DNA of 64,000 bases from Marsupella aquatica (Eukaryota; Marchantiophyta). Where the stretch lies: positions 1,178,001-1,242,000 of the forward strand of contig OZ316892.1 of NCBI GenBank assembly GCA_973895155.1, in the 5' to 3' direction. Below the pieces are notes generated by a model. The model saw only the letters and a list, made by a program, of their open reading frames with translations. It did no database searches and was not told the DNA's origin. Of this stretch, positions 24,901 to 35,949 are shown in pieces. Position numbers and translations under genes: made by a program. Position 1 is the stretch's first letter. Each line of letters starts with the position of its first letter.

Positions 24901-25460
24901 AGCACTTGGAAGTTGCCAATCTGTGTGGCAGACTGGGTGTTAGAGCCATAGGAGATCTCTGGGATGCTGAGAGAAATTGTTGGCGTGATCTTTCTGGGCG
25001 TCTCTTGCTGATCAGGGGCCTCGACGCTCCGGCTCTGGCCCGGGGTGCTGAATTTCTTGCCCTGATTTCCAGGGCACAAGGCTGCTGCTCTGATATGGAC
25101 CTCTGTGCGGATCAATGGTGTTGGGAAGACAAATTGGAGCCTCTGAAGACCTTTAAATTGGAGAATTACAGAACATACCAGTTCCTTAGACCTACGGTGC
25201 TGGATGTAGTGGCGCTCAATCGATGCTGGGGAGTGACGAGGACTGTGGAAGAATGGTCAAGCAGATGGTCTCAACTGTGGGAATCTGACTTATCAATGCA
25301 AGGAAAAACTTTCATTTGGAGGGTGATGGCTCGGGGTCTGTTCACTGGGGAACGTGCTCTTAAAATTGACCAAGACGTTTGGGATTGCAAGCTATGTGTG
25401 GGAGTGACTGAATCTATCCCTCATCTCTTCTGGGAGTGCATTCAACAAGGAGCCAAAAAG
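21890..25460 (+). pseudogene. LINE B ORF2: endonuclease-reverse transcriptase, broken
   Basis: ORF2 begins at ATG 21890 with an APE-type endonuclease: SWNVCG, LQEVKA (metal-binding Glu), VYAPND, CGDFNM and SDHDPVL are all readable. An in-frame TGA at 22409-22411 splits it. The reverse transcriptase follows, with TPGPDGLTMEVF, FIPGRHILEN, WDFERAFDRVNHDYIW, RQGCPLSPLL and the catalytic FADD box near 24031-24042. Frame changes occur near 23430, 23700, 23885 and 24930. The zf-RVT zinc-binding region (TFIWRVMARGLFTGERAL) ends at 25460, where a 3-kb insertion splits the protein. The rest resumes at 28474. One stop and at least four frameshifts show long-standing decay. Confidence 0.88.
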
Positions 25461-28400
25461 GATGGGTAGTAAGCCCAAACTAAAAGAACTTTTGCTCCAA
25501 AAGCGCAAAAAGCTCAAAATGCCCAAAAATGAACCTAAAAACTATCCCTTTCTCTGCAAAATCTTCATGGATGGAAAAATGCCCAAAATATGTTATCATT
25601 TTGAGCCATTCAAAACATAAAATGGACCATAATAAATTATTAATCTTCGTACGATCTATTTTCAATCTTAACAATTTGCACTTGCACATGTTCAAGAGAT
25701 CATTTGTCTAGTTAATCCTTAAAATATCATCTTAAAGTTGATTGGAATAAAAAATATCTAAAACACTTTCAAATATATACTAAAAATTTCAAATGAGTCT
25801 TGTAATGAATTGTTTGTCTTTAATCTATCTCACACAAACCAATTACAATATTATTATTTTCCAAGTGTAACCCTCCCTTAGAAATGATTCATGAATTCAT
25901 GAGTTACTCATTTTAATATTTTTGAATCTCAACAAATTTAATTAGCAATAGTTACTCCAACTCTCTCATTCCCAAATCTCTAATGTTCACATAAGTTTTA
26001 GTGGATTGGAATACTTATTTGCATTCACTTAGAAAAAAACTTCATTCTTAATTTTTAATTAGAACCTTGCATAGTAAAATACCAAAGTTTTCCTAGCATT
26101 TATAATACTCTTTGTCTTTATTGGAGTTGATGTTTCTTGTACTTTATTCCAAAGTAATCATTCATTACTCTCTTTGTCTTTACTTGAGTTTGTGTTCTTT
26201 GTCAAATTCTTCATTCATAACTCTTTTTGTCTTAATTGAATCATTTTTTGTTCCTTTTTTTGTCATTTTCTTTGTCTTGAGTAACCTTTCTTTTAATTAT
26301 TTTCTTTATGTTTGTATGCAATTTTTCTCTCTTTTTGAGATTCCCATACTTGATGCCAGATTCACTTCATGAATTCATGAAAAAGAATCTTGGATCAAGA
26401 TTAAAGAATCTTGAAAACAGGGTTCATGAATTCATGAAGCTTTTGGATGCACAAGCTTCATGAATACACTAAGCTTAGGTTTTTAAAAGGCGAAGGGCAA
26501 AGTTGGTTAACAACAATCCATGATGGAAGATGAGTGAGCTCAGGAGTGAGCTATGATAGGCACATTGCAATGGGCGAGTTGCGACCAGCTGCAATGGACA
26601 AAATGACAACATGTAACCCGTAAAGGGTACAAGATAGGCAATTAGCGATTAAACATAGGTTGCCAAGGGCAATTGAGTGTTGATTTGTGATGGGTAAAGG
26701 CTTCTGATCTCTGATGTTATTAGTGACTTTGTTCATAAAGAGTATATTTACGGACCCCCATGAGAGGTCTCTTGCAAATTCCCTGCCACGAGGTTGCGCC
26801 ACATCATCACAACCAGCCACAAACAGGAATGATCATACTTTTAACAATACCAAACGTGCACATTCCTGTTTGTGGCAAAAGCAATGTAATTTTTGGGACG
26901 CCATGCCGTAAATATTGAATGTAAAAAAAACCAAAATACAAAGGGAGATATGTCATTTAGTAAAATAAAGTTACCATTTTGATGTTTGTCAAAGATATAT
27001 CAGTGTTTTATATCAAAATGCTTGTATTTTTTAATTGTTTGCAAGCTTGAAAAAACCAACCAATAGAAATGTACATAGTTAAAATCCCTTTGGCTTCACA
27101 TTGTAAAACTAAATAATCAATCTCCTTAGTACTTGATAAAATCTGTCAATGTTTGATTCATTGGAAAACTCAAGATCAAGATTTAGAAACTCGTGACCTC
27201 TTTAGTACTGTCTTGATAAAATCTCTCAATGTCACACTCATTGGAAAACTAAAGTAAAACTAAAAACTCATCATCTCCTTAGTACTTGACAAAATCTATC
27301 AATGTTAGGTTCATTGGAAAGCTAGAGAAATTCAGATACTCATGATCTGTGTAATTCTTGACAAATAATCTCAATGTCACACATTAGAAAGCTAGAGAGA
27401 TTGAAAACCTCATGATCTCTTTAGTAACGTGACAAAATCTGACGTAAAATTTGTCAATGTCGGACTCAATCATGTTGGAAAGCTAAAAGAATTCATGGAC
27501 TCATGATTAATATTTCTTATACTCACTCATTGGAAAGGCAAAGAAATTCAAAAACTCATTTGGAACTTGATAAAATTTGTGAATCTGAGGCTCAGTGGAA
27601 ACCCTTTTCTTGATTAAGAGATATCACAATCTCATCACCGTCACAAACTTAGCCGTTGAAAATTGATTTCTTTGATTACGTCGTCATCCCTTGTCCACAA
27701 TGCTTGCTTCCCGGCTTGAATTGTTTGCATTCCTCTAGTCTTCAACTGAAGCTCATTCTGAACACAGGTTGACACCAAATGCAACCTCTATGTCAAAGAA
27801 ACAATCATTTGTCTCCCTCTCACACCATAGCTTTCTTAAATAGAAAAAACTACAAATCCCTCATGTGAAGCGATGGCTTGTTTGTTTTGTGTGTTCTTCC
27901 CATCGAATCGACAAGCGCTCTTTTGCCAATAGCTAAGTGTTGTCCTCCGGTCTGTCTTGTGGCGGTAATGCTCAATGTAACTCACAAACGATCAATCATG
28001 AATGATAGAAACACAATTTCTCTAATGTGTAAACAAAAACCGTCAAAAAACTCAATTCCTCCATATTCAACCTTCCGTTGATAAATCTCCTCTATCTTTT
28101 GAGCGTTACTTTTCTTTTGTACGAGCACACACCAAGACCATCGGGAGACTCAAAACCATCGATTACCCGGGCGATTACCGCCTTGTTAAAAATTGATTTC
28201 ACTTCATCAAACACACATTCCTTGGATGAACATGGGGGTCCACGGATTAATTTCTTGTAACATTTAATTTGTTGGTGATCTTTGAGCCCAAACTCCAATG
28301 TTGAGACTTATATTGAGGAGTTAAATTTGGAAATATTAATTATGAAAAAACTTGTGTCTAAAGCATTGTGTTAATTATGGTGTGAAAATCCAAGGTCAGG

Positions 28401-28467
28401 AAATATTAAATATATGATGATTTTTTGTGTTGTTTTTTATGACATTTTGGAAAATCAGAAAATTTTG
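25461..28467. mobile_element. 3.0-kb AT-rich insertion inside LINE B
   Basis: The LINE reading ends with Gly-Ala-Lys-Lys at 25460 and resumes in phase with Arg-Ile-Lys-Ala at 28474. The hexamer AAAAAG is present on both sides (25455-25460 and 28468-28473), a likely short target-site duplication. The inserted 3007 bp are AT-rich with no recognisable protein. They contain palindromic GAATTCATGAA phrases (about 25885-26465), TTCATTACTC/TTTGTCTT repeats, and a tandem array at 27120-27610. No LTRs or terminal inverted repeats were seen, so the class of element is unknown (non-autonomous). Confidence 0.7.
27120..27610. repeat. Degenerate 73-80-bp tandem repeat
   Basis: About six imperfect units carry AAATCTGTCAATGT, TCATTGGAAA, AACTCATGATCTC and TTTAGTACTTGAC in the same order. 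Start points include 27138, 27218 and 27291. The array is part of the insertion in LINE B. Confidence 0.75.
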
Positions 28468-28473
28468 AAAAAG

Positions 28474-28890
28474 AGAATTAAGGCCTTGGACCCATCCTTT
28501 AAGGCTTCTTGTTATTCATGCTGGCAGAGGATGGACACTTGTCCAGTAGTGTTTCCAAGGTTCGCTGCTTTGTTTGAATGGAGGGCTGTGTGGACTCCTA
28601 GAGGCGGCTGCTGGCAGGGAAGTGATACACTCTCTCAGGTGGTTCCTCATTTTTCAGATTCTCTGGACCCTTTGGGTTGGGAGAAATGAACACATGTTCG
28701 GTATTGGAGGTTGCCGAAAACTGGACATAATTTCTGTGCTGTCAGAGGTGGCAGATCACAACCATGGTGTTTGTGACAGCCTTAAGGCTAGTAGGCGCCT
28801 CACTCGGCTTCTTGGTGCCCTGGAGAACATTAAGACTGAACGATTAGAATGGATTAGCAAGGGTAACCCCTGCTCTATTGTGAGCCCATA
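28474..28890 (+). pseudogene. LINE B ORF2 C-terminal end after the insertion
   Basis: This piece continues the zf-RVT region: IKALDPSFKASCYSCWQ, then, after a one-base frame change near 28620, IHSLRWFLIFQILWTLWVGR. It aligns in position with the LINE A segment LFVIYQTLWLLWKNRN. The frame ends at TAG 28889-28891 and is followed by a G-rich 3' UTR with a duplicated phrase GCTGTGAGCCCTTTGGGC (28906 and 28988). Confidence 0.8.
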
Positions 28891-29244
28891 GGAGATGTAG
28901 TTGCTGTGAGCCCTTTGGGCTTTCCTTTGTGGTTGTGGTGGTGGTAGAGAGGGACAGTGTATTGTTAGTCCCCTTGGCTGTGAGGTGGCTGTGAGCCCTT
29001 TGGGCCTTCCTCTGTGGCGGTGGTGGAAGGGATTAATTTGCCCCCGCTGGTACTTGACTTACGTGTATTAGGCTGCTCTGACTTTGGTGGCCTTTCTGGT
29101 CCGGCTCGGGGCCCAAAAGGCTGTTATGTCTGTCTATTGCGGGGCTTGTTGCCCCCTCTTTGTGTTTCTGGCCTGCCTGGCTTCCCCTCATCGGTGGGGT
29201 TTTCGCGGAATATATATGAATTTCTTAAAAATTTGCAGGAAAAA

Positions 29245-29345
29245 AAAAGAGGCCTCATCAACCATGTTAGAAAGATCTCATTGCATAAAAGATGTTGTTG
29301 AGTAAAAGATATCATGACTCAAAAGAGAGGCCACATCAACCACCA
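29245..29345. repeat. Minisatellite, right flank of LINE B
   Basis: This repeats the unit found left of LINE B (CCATGTTAGAAAGATCTCAT, then AAAAGATGTTGTTGAG and GACTCAAAAGAGAGGCC). It is the continuation of the array interrupted by the LINE. Confidence 0.85.
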
Positions 29346-29565
29346 AAGTATAACACAGTGACAATGAATTTTTTTCTCTTTGCTTTTGTCATTTTTTTCC
29401 TTTCAAAGCTCAACAAACCACCCCAAACCAAACCCCCCCCCCCCCCTTTTGTTTCCCTCTGTTTTATTACTCTTTGGTCTCTTTTTCTCTCATTGATTAG
29501 ATTATGCTCTACTTGATTGACTATGTGCTATTTGCAATTAAACTACTATCATTATGTAGCCCCAT

Positions 29566-29745
29566 ATGCATGGATGATATGGCATGGATGATATAGCATG
29601 GATGGTAGAGGGAGGAGCATGGTATTGCATGGATGGTAGAAGGAGTTAAGAGGTAGCATGGATGGTAGAGAGAGGGACATGGTATAACGTGTATAGTAAA
29701 GGGAAGAGCATATAATTTGTATACATGGATGGTAAAGAGAAGACT
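29566..29745. repeat. CATGGATGGTAGAG tandem repeat
   Basis: Five or so imperfect units of about 20-45 bp share GCATGGATGGTAGAG followed by a purine run and ATGGTAT. The array lies just right of a 14-base C-run (about 29433-29446). Confidence 0.8.
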
Positions 29746-30288
29746 TTGTCTTTTTCCTTCTAGTTTGGGGACACGTGCATTCACTTTTTCAATCACACTA
29801 CATATAATTCATTTGTTCTTTATTGCTTTCACTTTTTGCAGTTTCTATTTTTTTCACCCCAAAAGCTACTCCAAATTTGAATGACGACTACTGCATAAAA
29901 AGGTGCAACCTTGTATTATAGTTCTTGATTTAACATGAATCTTAACTTCATTGAAAATTCACCAATTATGAAAAGAAAGAAATAATTATTTTTCTTAACA
30001 TGGGGACAAGTTAATTTACTTTTTGTGTATCCTCACATGTTTAGATATCTTAAAGAAAACTACAGTATTTTGTTTATTGATCTACCAGATAAAATAGTCC
30101 TAAAGGCTTTTTACTAGTCCTAAAAAGCTTTCCATACCACTTGGGGAAGGTCGCTTAGAATTGGAGCAACCTTATTATCAGTAATCTCGGATTGTTGGTT
30201 TATAATTTTGTGCGTTATTGTTTTTTGACCGTAGGGCTGGGTCCGCACAAAGAGTCCATCCAGTACTAGCCTGGTGAAAGTCTGGTAT
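29746..30288. other. No gene recognised
   Basis: AT-rich spacer between the tandem repeat and the SINE copy. No coding or RNA gene could be supported. Confidence 0.4.
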
Positions 30289-30690
30289 TCAACCAAGTGG
30301 CTTAGGACAGTTGGCTAGGGGGCTGACCTGGAACTGAAAGGTCTAAGTTCAACTCTCCCTTCTCAAATTCAACCCTCCTTTCACACACAGGGGTGTGGAG
30401 GGTATGTGTGGGGATGGATTTTGTTGATGGGAGTTAGAACTATCTCCTTGGCCCCTGGTTGTCCACTTTGTGGCCCTGATTTATCTTCTCTCCCACCTGG
30501 TGCAGGTCCCTGTCAGATCAATGGAGGCTCACCCTAAAATAATTCCCTCTCTCCCACCTGGTGCAGGTCGTGTCAGATCAATTGGGGGCTCACCCTGAAA
30601 TAATTCCATGCTAGGAATGTATGTCACTATTGGGGTGGGGTGTGGACAGACGTGGTTCTTCCTCATTTCCTTTCAAGACCAACAACAACA
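30289..30690 (+). mobile_element. tRNA-derived SINE, copy 1
   Basis: The head contains an A-box-like stretch (AGTGGCTTAGGACAGTTGGC) and a B-box-like stretch (GGTCTAAGTTCAACTC), the internal RNA polymerase III promoter layout of a tRNA-derived SINE. The body holds a duplicated segment TCTCCCACCTGGTGCAGGTC (about 30490 and 30550) with GGCTCACCCT(A/G)AAATAATTCC. The end is TTTCAAGACCAACAACAACA, an A-rich tail. Flanks AGTCTGGTATTC and AGTTGTGGCATTC are similar and may be a worn target-site duplication. The same family recurs at 40706-40994 (minus) and 57100-57443 (plus). Confidence 0.75.
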
Positions 30691-31225
30691 AAAGTTGTGG
30701 CATTCATCACTTTGTTTAGCCTCCCTAAACATGACCTGACTAACTGCTCCTAAAAAACCAGGCCCGTGACCAAAGGGTGTTTGATCACATTAGGCTGAAC
30801 TGCAAAGTTATAAGAGCAAGTATTAAATATACTTAGCTTAAGACAAGCAAAGTAAAACAGAACAAAAGAATGAAGTAAACACAAAAAACAAATCATTAAA
30901 TGTTCCCCTCATCTCTTTCTTCTCCCATCATGATCTGGCCTGAATACAAATATAAGATACATTGGATTTTGTTTTGGTCTCTTTAGAACAAAGGAAATTG
31001 TATAGAAGTCCAATATTGCAGTCCATTGTATTACAGTCCATATAAATTGCACAACAAAAGTATCTTGGGCCGGGGACCTTTTTGGGTCCCCCATCACATA
31101 GCTGAGTTCAGGCAATAAACAACCAAATGGAGCAGGGCTTTACGATCTCGAACTGAACCCCAAAATTGGTGCCCAAGGCTGGTTTTCTAACGTCCTCTCA
31201 TCAGGCCTCGATTTGTGGATGAGTA
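30691..31225. other. No gene recognised
   Basis: No coding exon, RNA gene or clear repeat was supported in this spacer. Confidence 0.4.
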
Positions 31226-31440
31226 AGCCAGAGTTTGAAGAATCCATGGTCTTCCCAACACGCATGAACAATTGAAACAACTGTATCTCTGGAGGCCTGA
31301 TACAGTACATAGCCAACTTGGTCAAACTTAGAGTGCAGAATCCATCGTCTTCTCAACGCGCATGAACAATGAAAATAACAGTATAATGGAGGCCTGATAC
31401 AGTACATAGCCAACTTGGTCAAGCTGAGAGAGTGCAGGAC
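31226..31440. repeat. 97-bp tandem duplication
   Basis: The block GGAGGCCTGATACAGTACAT, followed by AGCCAACTTGGTCAA, starts at 31291 and again at 31388, a 97-bp period. The preceding half, with AATCCATGGTCTTC and AACACGCATGAACAAT, is also duplicated in diverged form. Confidence 0.9.
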
Positions 31441-32850
31441 TGCAGGCTCGTGGACAAAGTTTTCAGCGGAAGCTGCGGCAGAATCTTGCTCAACCGCTGG
31501 TGGGCTGGTAGCACTGTCAGGTTGCAAAAGTGTCCGAGTTATGACAGTCGAAAAATAATAAAAGAGAAGGATCGTTCAACGCAAAACCTTGAATTAATAA
31601 AGATCTAGTTAGAAAATTTGTATACCAAGAAGAAACTGCTGGCCACCGAGGAAATTGCGGGGTGCTGTCCATCATCAATCCACAGTAGATACAATCTACA
31701 GTAGATACTTTACAGGAGGTATCGTGGATCTGCGATTTGGTAGGACCAAAAAACGTAAAAACGTGTGCTTCGTGGAACTGTCTCGAAAGATACATTGGCT
31801 TTTGCCAAGTCAAGGACTTGATGGGACTCTACGTATAACAGTATAAGGCCCATACCGCGTGCCTTTGCACTGTCCCTCTGACTTATTGTAATTATTTATT
31901 ATGAAATGATTTCATAATATAGTCCGAGGTCAAAAAGTGGATCCCCAGCTCTTTCGAGGTAAACGGATCTGCTTGCCGAGTGAATGCCCCGTGGAACCGG
32001 ACTGCACGATCTCGCGTGAAGAGAGAAAAAGGATCCTCTCGAGCAAGCGTTCGAATTTTGGAGAGAGAAAGTTGTTTCTCTCGCGGATTGAGTGGCAACG
32101 AGTAGGTTGAAAGAACATACAGAACAACGGTCTGAACCACCACCTTCATATCGGGTTTCGACGTCGAATTTGTCTCGACTAATTTCTTCACGTTCCACAA
32201 GTTGAAGTTGATACTTTGACAGGAGGTACGTAGTACTTCAGTTATTTTCACAAGATCAACTGTTTTTTCTATGAGTTCGTGTCAATGTGGTCTAAAAGAG
32301 AGTCCTATGATGAACATCGTAGAAGTTCTCTTTATCGCATCCATGAGTGGTCAAGCTTTGCGGGAGGAAAACTAAGCTCAAAACTTATCGGATGATGTGT
32401 CTCGGACTTTAGCTTCTGCACCAATGCATGTACATGATTTTCCAATGTTGGTGCAAACTAGAGCTTTGTGTTCCTTTCCATACCTGTTAAGCGCACGTTT
32501 GTGCGTTTGTGCGTTTAATTTCTATATCGAATACCGGAGATCGCAGAATATCATCAGGACCACCCTCTCATCAGCTGCTTTCCTTTGCTCTGGAGGACAT
32601 CTTCAGATTTAGGGTGCTTCTGACTGGCTGGGTACGGTGGATCTGTTCCGAAAACCGCGAAGCCAATAGAATAATTCACAGTAGTGATGACCTGAACGAA
32701 CCATGTCCCATCAACGTTAGAAGGGATAGAGCACGTACGTGGACTTCAACTGCTTAGAAAAGATCAGGTTTAGACTTCTTGTTGAGCTAAACCCTTGCAT
32801 GATCGAGAGCTGAGACATTATGCTGCCATTGTAATTACGAATGTTTGCAG
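31441..32850. other. Spacer and likely 5' region of the hydrolase gene
   Basis: No exon was recognised. Minus-strand open frames at 31517-31813 and 31892-32251 show no domain and are not supported. The right end precedes the acceptor TTTGCAG at 32844-32850, so an untranslated first exon of the hydrolase gene should lie somewhere in this stretch. Confidence 0.35.
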
Positions 32851-32862
32851 ACCGTCAAAACA

Positions 32863-34229
32863 ATGATGGGCAACAAGTTTTCTTCTCACCAGCCCGTGCC
32901 TCAAACTGTGTCAGAGACACGACCTCCGGGCATCAAGAAAGTAAGTACATCAATGATTCCTACTTTCGTGGAGCGCTGATCGATCTGTTACTTCGTTTTG
33001 GGTCTTGCCTAGATAATTTCATACGACAACAGGCTGGAATTCTTAGGTAAGTAAGGTTTTACAAATAAATTATAGGCATTCGTAATTGAGCTCGTTGGTG
33101 CCCATGTCCTTTGATTTTGCAGCGCAACGATTCCGTCTTTGAACTGTACAAACCTCCAGCGCCAACTTCACAATCCGTCGACGTCATCTTTTTCCATGGT
33201 CTTGAGCAGGAATTCGACTACCAACAAGCCTATTGGAAGACTTGGTTATCCCGTGATCGGACAGTAGTTTGGCCCAAGGATTGGCTGAGTAAAGATCTCG
33301 ATACAGCAAGAATACTGTCAGTTTCTTATGATTCTGCCGCTCAAAGTCATCCTGGGCAAACCGATACTTATATCATTGCAGAGAATCTGATCAGTGACAT
33401 CATCTTTGATCGGGATGTCGGGGCCGGCCAACGCTGCCCAGTGATCTTAGTAGGTCACTGCTTAGGCGGGATCATCATCAAAGTGTTTCTTTTAGGTTGC
33501 CTAAAGAAAAAAACGTTGTTATCCAACGATAAAACAGGAAAGCGACAACAGCTCGACAACTTCCTGAAAAATACTATGGGTGTATTCTATTACGCCACAC
33601 CACATGAAGGTACCAGAATAGCGGAATACTTGGCTGAAGTAATGAATAAAACAGACCTGAACAACCCCTTGATAGAACTCTTGAACATACTGAGCACCCA
33701 GACCTCAAGGATCAACGACGACTTCTCCAACTTAGTCACTAGTCTAGAACTCACAAGCCAGGCAATTGCGGAGTCCTTGCCAACAAAGTATATGGTGAGT
33801 TTGAATTCCCGTACCTTACTCTTATAAGTGCAAACGTCATGATCACTCGTTAGCCAGTAGGACTTCCCTCCACAACATTAGTTTCGGCCAGCTTTAAAGT
33901 TTTCTGACCTTGTGTACAAACTACTTGCTTTCTCCGCAATGCAGGGTTTTACGGGCAAACTCGTCGAAGAAGCGTCTGCTAGGCACGGCATTGACAGCTA
34001 TTACACTGTTTTAGGTGCAAACCATTTTGATGTCTGTAAAGCTAAAGATCCCGAATCGTGTAATATTTATAAGATGCTTCGTAGCTTTATTAAGACCATT
34101 GTCGAGGACAACAGAACTAAGGCGGAGGGCAGCGGATCACAGACCCAGCCTGGAAGACCCAAAGTAGAAACTCTGAAAAGTTTACAGGCGGCGGAGGCTA
34201 GGGCAGCGGAACACAGGCCCAGAGTATAA
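32863..34229 (+). CDS. SERAC1-like alpha/beta hydrolase
   Basis: Exons 32863-32940, 33123-33794 and 33945-34229 join in phase 0 at GT-AG borders and give 344 residues. The fold is an alpha/beta hydrolase of the SERAC1/DUF676-like lipase group: VDVIFFHGLEQ (oxyanion strand), AYWKTWLSRD, WPKDWLSKDL, ILSVSYDS, the elbow VGHCLGGIIIK near residue 139, FYYATPHEGTRIAEYLAE, and GANHFDVCKAKDPE supplying the likely catalytic His. The usual nucleophile Ser is Cys here (TGC). If translation starts at the second Met, the N-terminus MGNKFSS fits an N-myristoylation signal. An acceptor just before the start (TTTGCAG, 32844-32850) implies an upstream untranslated exon. Relatives process lipids or act in membrane remodelling; the substrate here is unknown. 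The C-terminal 30 residues are Ala/Gln-rich and charged. Confidence 0.82.
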
Positions 34230-35580
34230 GACCCGCAGAACAAGACTCTGAATGATTTAAAGCTTAGGTGGGCAATAGTCATTGCAAAAGCTTTCGTTAC
34301 TCTGAGTGTCAGCCATGATGCAGAAGCACCCATGCAAGGAAGAGAGTCAGGCTTCTGTCTTTACGGCTTCAGTTTAGATATCCGACCTTAGTACATGCTG
34401 GAGTGGATTGGTAGTGTAGATGGCATAACCTGAAGGCAAACGATACATCACTCCGAAGCCCTTGCCAGGTGTGCGAATTTCTAAATGAATGCGGCATGGG
34501 ACATCCACATGTACAAGTTCGGTCGCCTCGTTATATATTAGTTTGAGATTACTCACAGGGCTTCAATTCATGGGGATTCGAGTATGTGTCGATCTTTGGA
34601 AACTACCATAGGAGCAGCACACTTCCAAAGACCGGCGGCCAGTGTTCAGGGGTCAGAGAGGTCCCTTCTAGTGGATCCGTGATAAAGAGTCCTCTATCAG
34701 TCTTGCAGTAGTGATCGATGTACCTTTCGCTAGAGCCACTGGGAATCAGATAGAGACACTCATCCGTCAATCCTCTTGTTACCAGTTGTACTCTTGTTAG
34801 CTTGAGTTTCCTGATTGATATTTATAAGTTGTTTCTACTTTATTGAGTGATTTCTTCGTGGAAATGTGGTGCGCGCAAAAGAGTCCATGCACTGGCCTCA
34901 TCTTTCATCGCCCGTCGGTTGCGGGCAACTTGGATTTGAGACTGAAGTTTCTCCGCGTTCTGCCCAGCACTTGCGATTTAAAGTTATATAATATGCATTT
35001 CTGACAATTTCACTGATCTCGTTGGTTGATTTCACAATTTCTGGCTCGATCACAAATACCAGAGTTGGGTTCTGGATTAGTGTCAGTGTCACAAACGGCG
35101 TGAGTAGCTTTCATGGTAATTACGAAAATCTAGTTCGGTCAGAGGCTCGCTGCTATGACGAAGGTTGTCAGTTGCATTTGCGGATCTTCAACCATCGGTG
35201 TCTATAGCCAAACCAACAAGCCATCAAGAGAAGTCAATTAATTAGCTTGAAATAACTGGTCCAACGATTATTCATTGCGCTTTTGTTAGTATCAATTTAT
35301 ACGACTCGGCTGATCCATCGTGTCAGCAGCTGCAACGGCTGTGAAACGTTTCACAAAATGTCAACAGCCCCTTCCCAACTCGCATAATGGCACAGTACTC
35401 GTGAGAGTAGGGAAGTCCTCGGCAAGCAGATTGAAGTCACTGAACCACACGGCCTCCTGCAGTTATCATGAGAAACAGTTGTGTTCATACACTTCGGTAT
35501 TGTCTGTCGCATGGTTGTAGAAATTAAAGCCTCGTCATTCCCGTCACTATTGTTTGTCGCAGTTTGTAGAAGATTGCCTC
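34230..35580. other. No gene recognised
   Basis: Downstream of the hydrolase gene, no exon, RNA gene or transposon was supported. The first 200-300 bases should contain its 3' UTR. Confidence 0.4.
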
Positions 35581-35582
35581 CA

Positions 35583-35732
35583 ACTACAATACAGTAGATT
35601 CATTGTACACGAGAAATTTTCGATATCCTAGCATACAGGGACTTCTTTAACCCAAGTACTACAATACAGTAGATTCATTGTACACGAGAAATTTTCGATA
35701 TCCTAGCATACAGGGACTTCTTTAACCCAAGT
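35583..35732. repeat. 75-bp perfect tandem duplication
   Basis: ACTACAATACAGTAGATTCA and the following text to TTCTTTAACCCAAGT occur at 35583 and again at 35658, apparently without any mismatch, which suggests a recent event. Confidence 0.95.
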
Positions 35733-35751
35733 TGGTAGACACTATTTGAAG

Positions 35752-35825
35752 GTCTACCTTGATCCACTCAACGTACTCAAGCCTACGTCTACCCTGATCC
35801 ACTCAACATATTCATGCCTACATCT
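35752..35825. repeat. 35-bp tandem repeat, two copies
   Basis: GTCTACCTTGATCCACTCAA begins at 35752 and a version with a few changes (GTCTACCCTGATCCACTCAA) begins at 35787. A trailing half copy (CATCTATTTG) follows. Confidence 0.85.
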
Positions 35826-35949
35826 ATTTGTGCACTGAATAAATGACAATGCCGGACCAAGAAGTGACTCTGGAGATGACCGATTAATAAACCCATTCTA
35901 CCTTTCAAGTTTCCAGGACGTGGCCATTTTAACATGCTATATACACTTT

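Larger units (their letters stand above)
18369..29244 (+). mobile_element. Near full-length L1-type LINE (LINE B) with nested insertion
   Basis: A plant L1-like non-LTR retrotransposon, about 7.9 kb without its insertion. It has a 5' UTR (18369-19676), a gag-like ORF1 (19677-21959), an ORF2 with APE-type endonuclease, reverse transcriptase and zf-RVT (21890-25460, resuming at 28474), a 3' UTR, and an A-run at about 29240-29249. The probable target-site duplication is AAAAGAG (18362-18368 and about 29245-29251), cut from the surrounding minisatellite. The 3007-bp segment 25461-28467 is foreign. Multiple frameshifts and stops in ORF2 make the copy inactive. Confidence 0.88.

Noticed and set aside
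27120-27610. Evenly spaced repeats considered as a CRISPR array
   Set aside because: Units are degenerate and contiguous without unique spacers, and the genome is eukaryotic.
25461-28467. LTR retrotransposon considered for the insert in LINE B
   Set aside because: No long direct terminal repeats, primer-binding site or gag/pol remnants were seen.
29521-29796. 91-codon minus-strand frame with repeated HPCY phrases
   Set aside because: It is the CATGGATGGTAGAG tandem repeat translated.
30289-30370. Genuine tRNA gene at the SINE head
   Set aside because: A/B-box-like blocks are present, but a cloverleaf with proper acceptor stem cannot be drawn and the unit recurs as a TSD-flanked retroposon.
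31201-31813. Minus-strand gene with Ser/Ala-rich peptide
   Set aside because: Frames overlap a 97-bp duplication; no domain and no consistent exon set were found.
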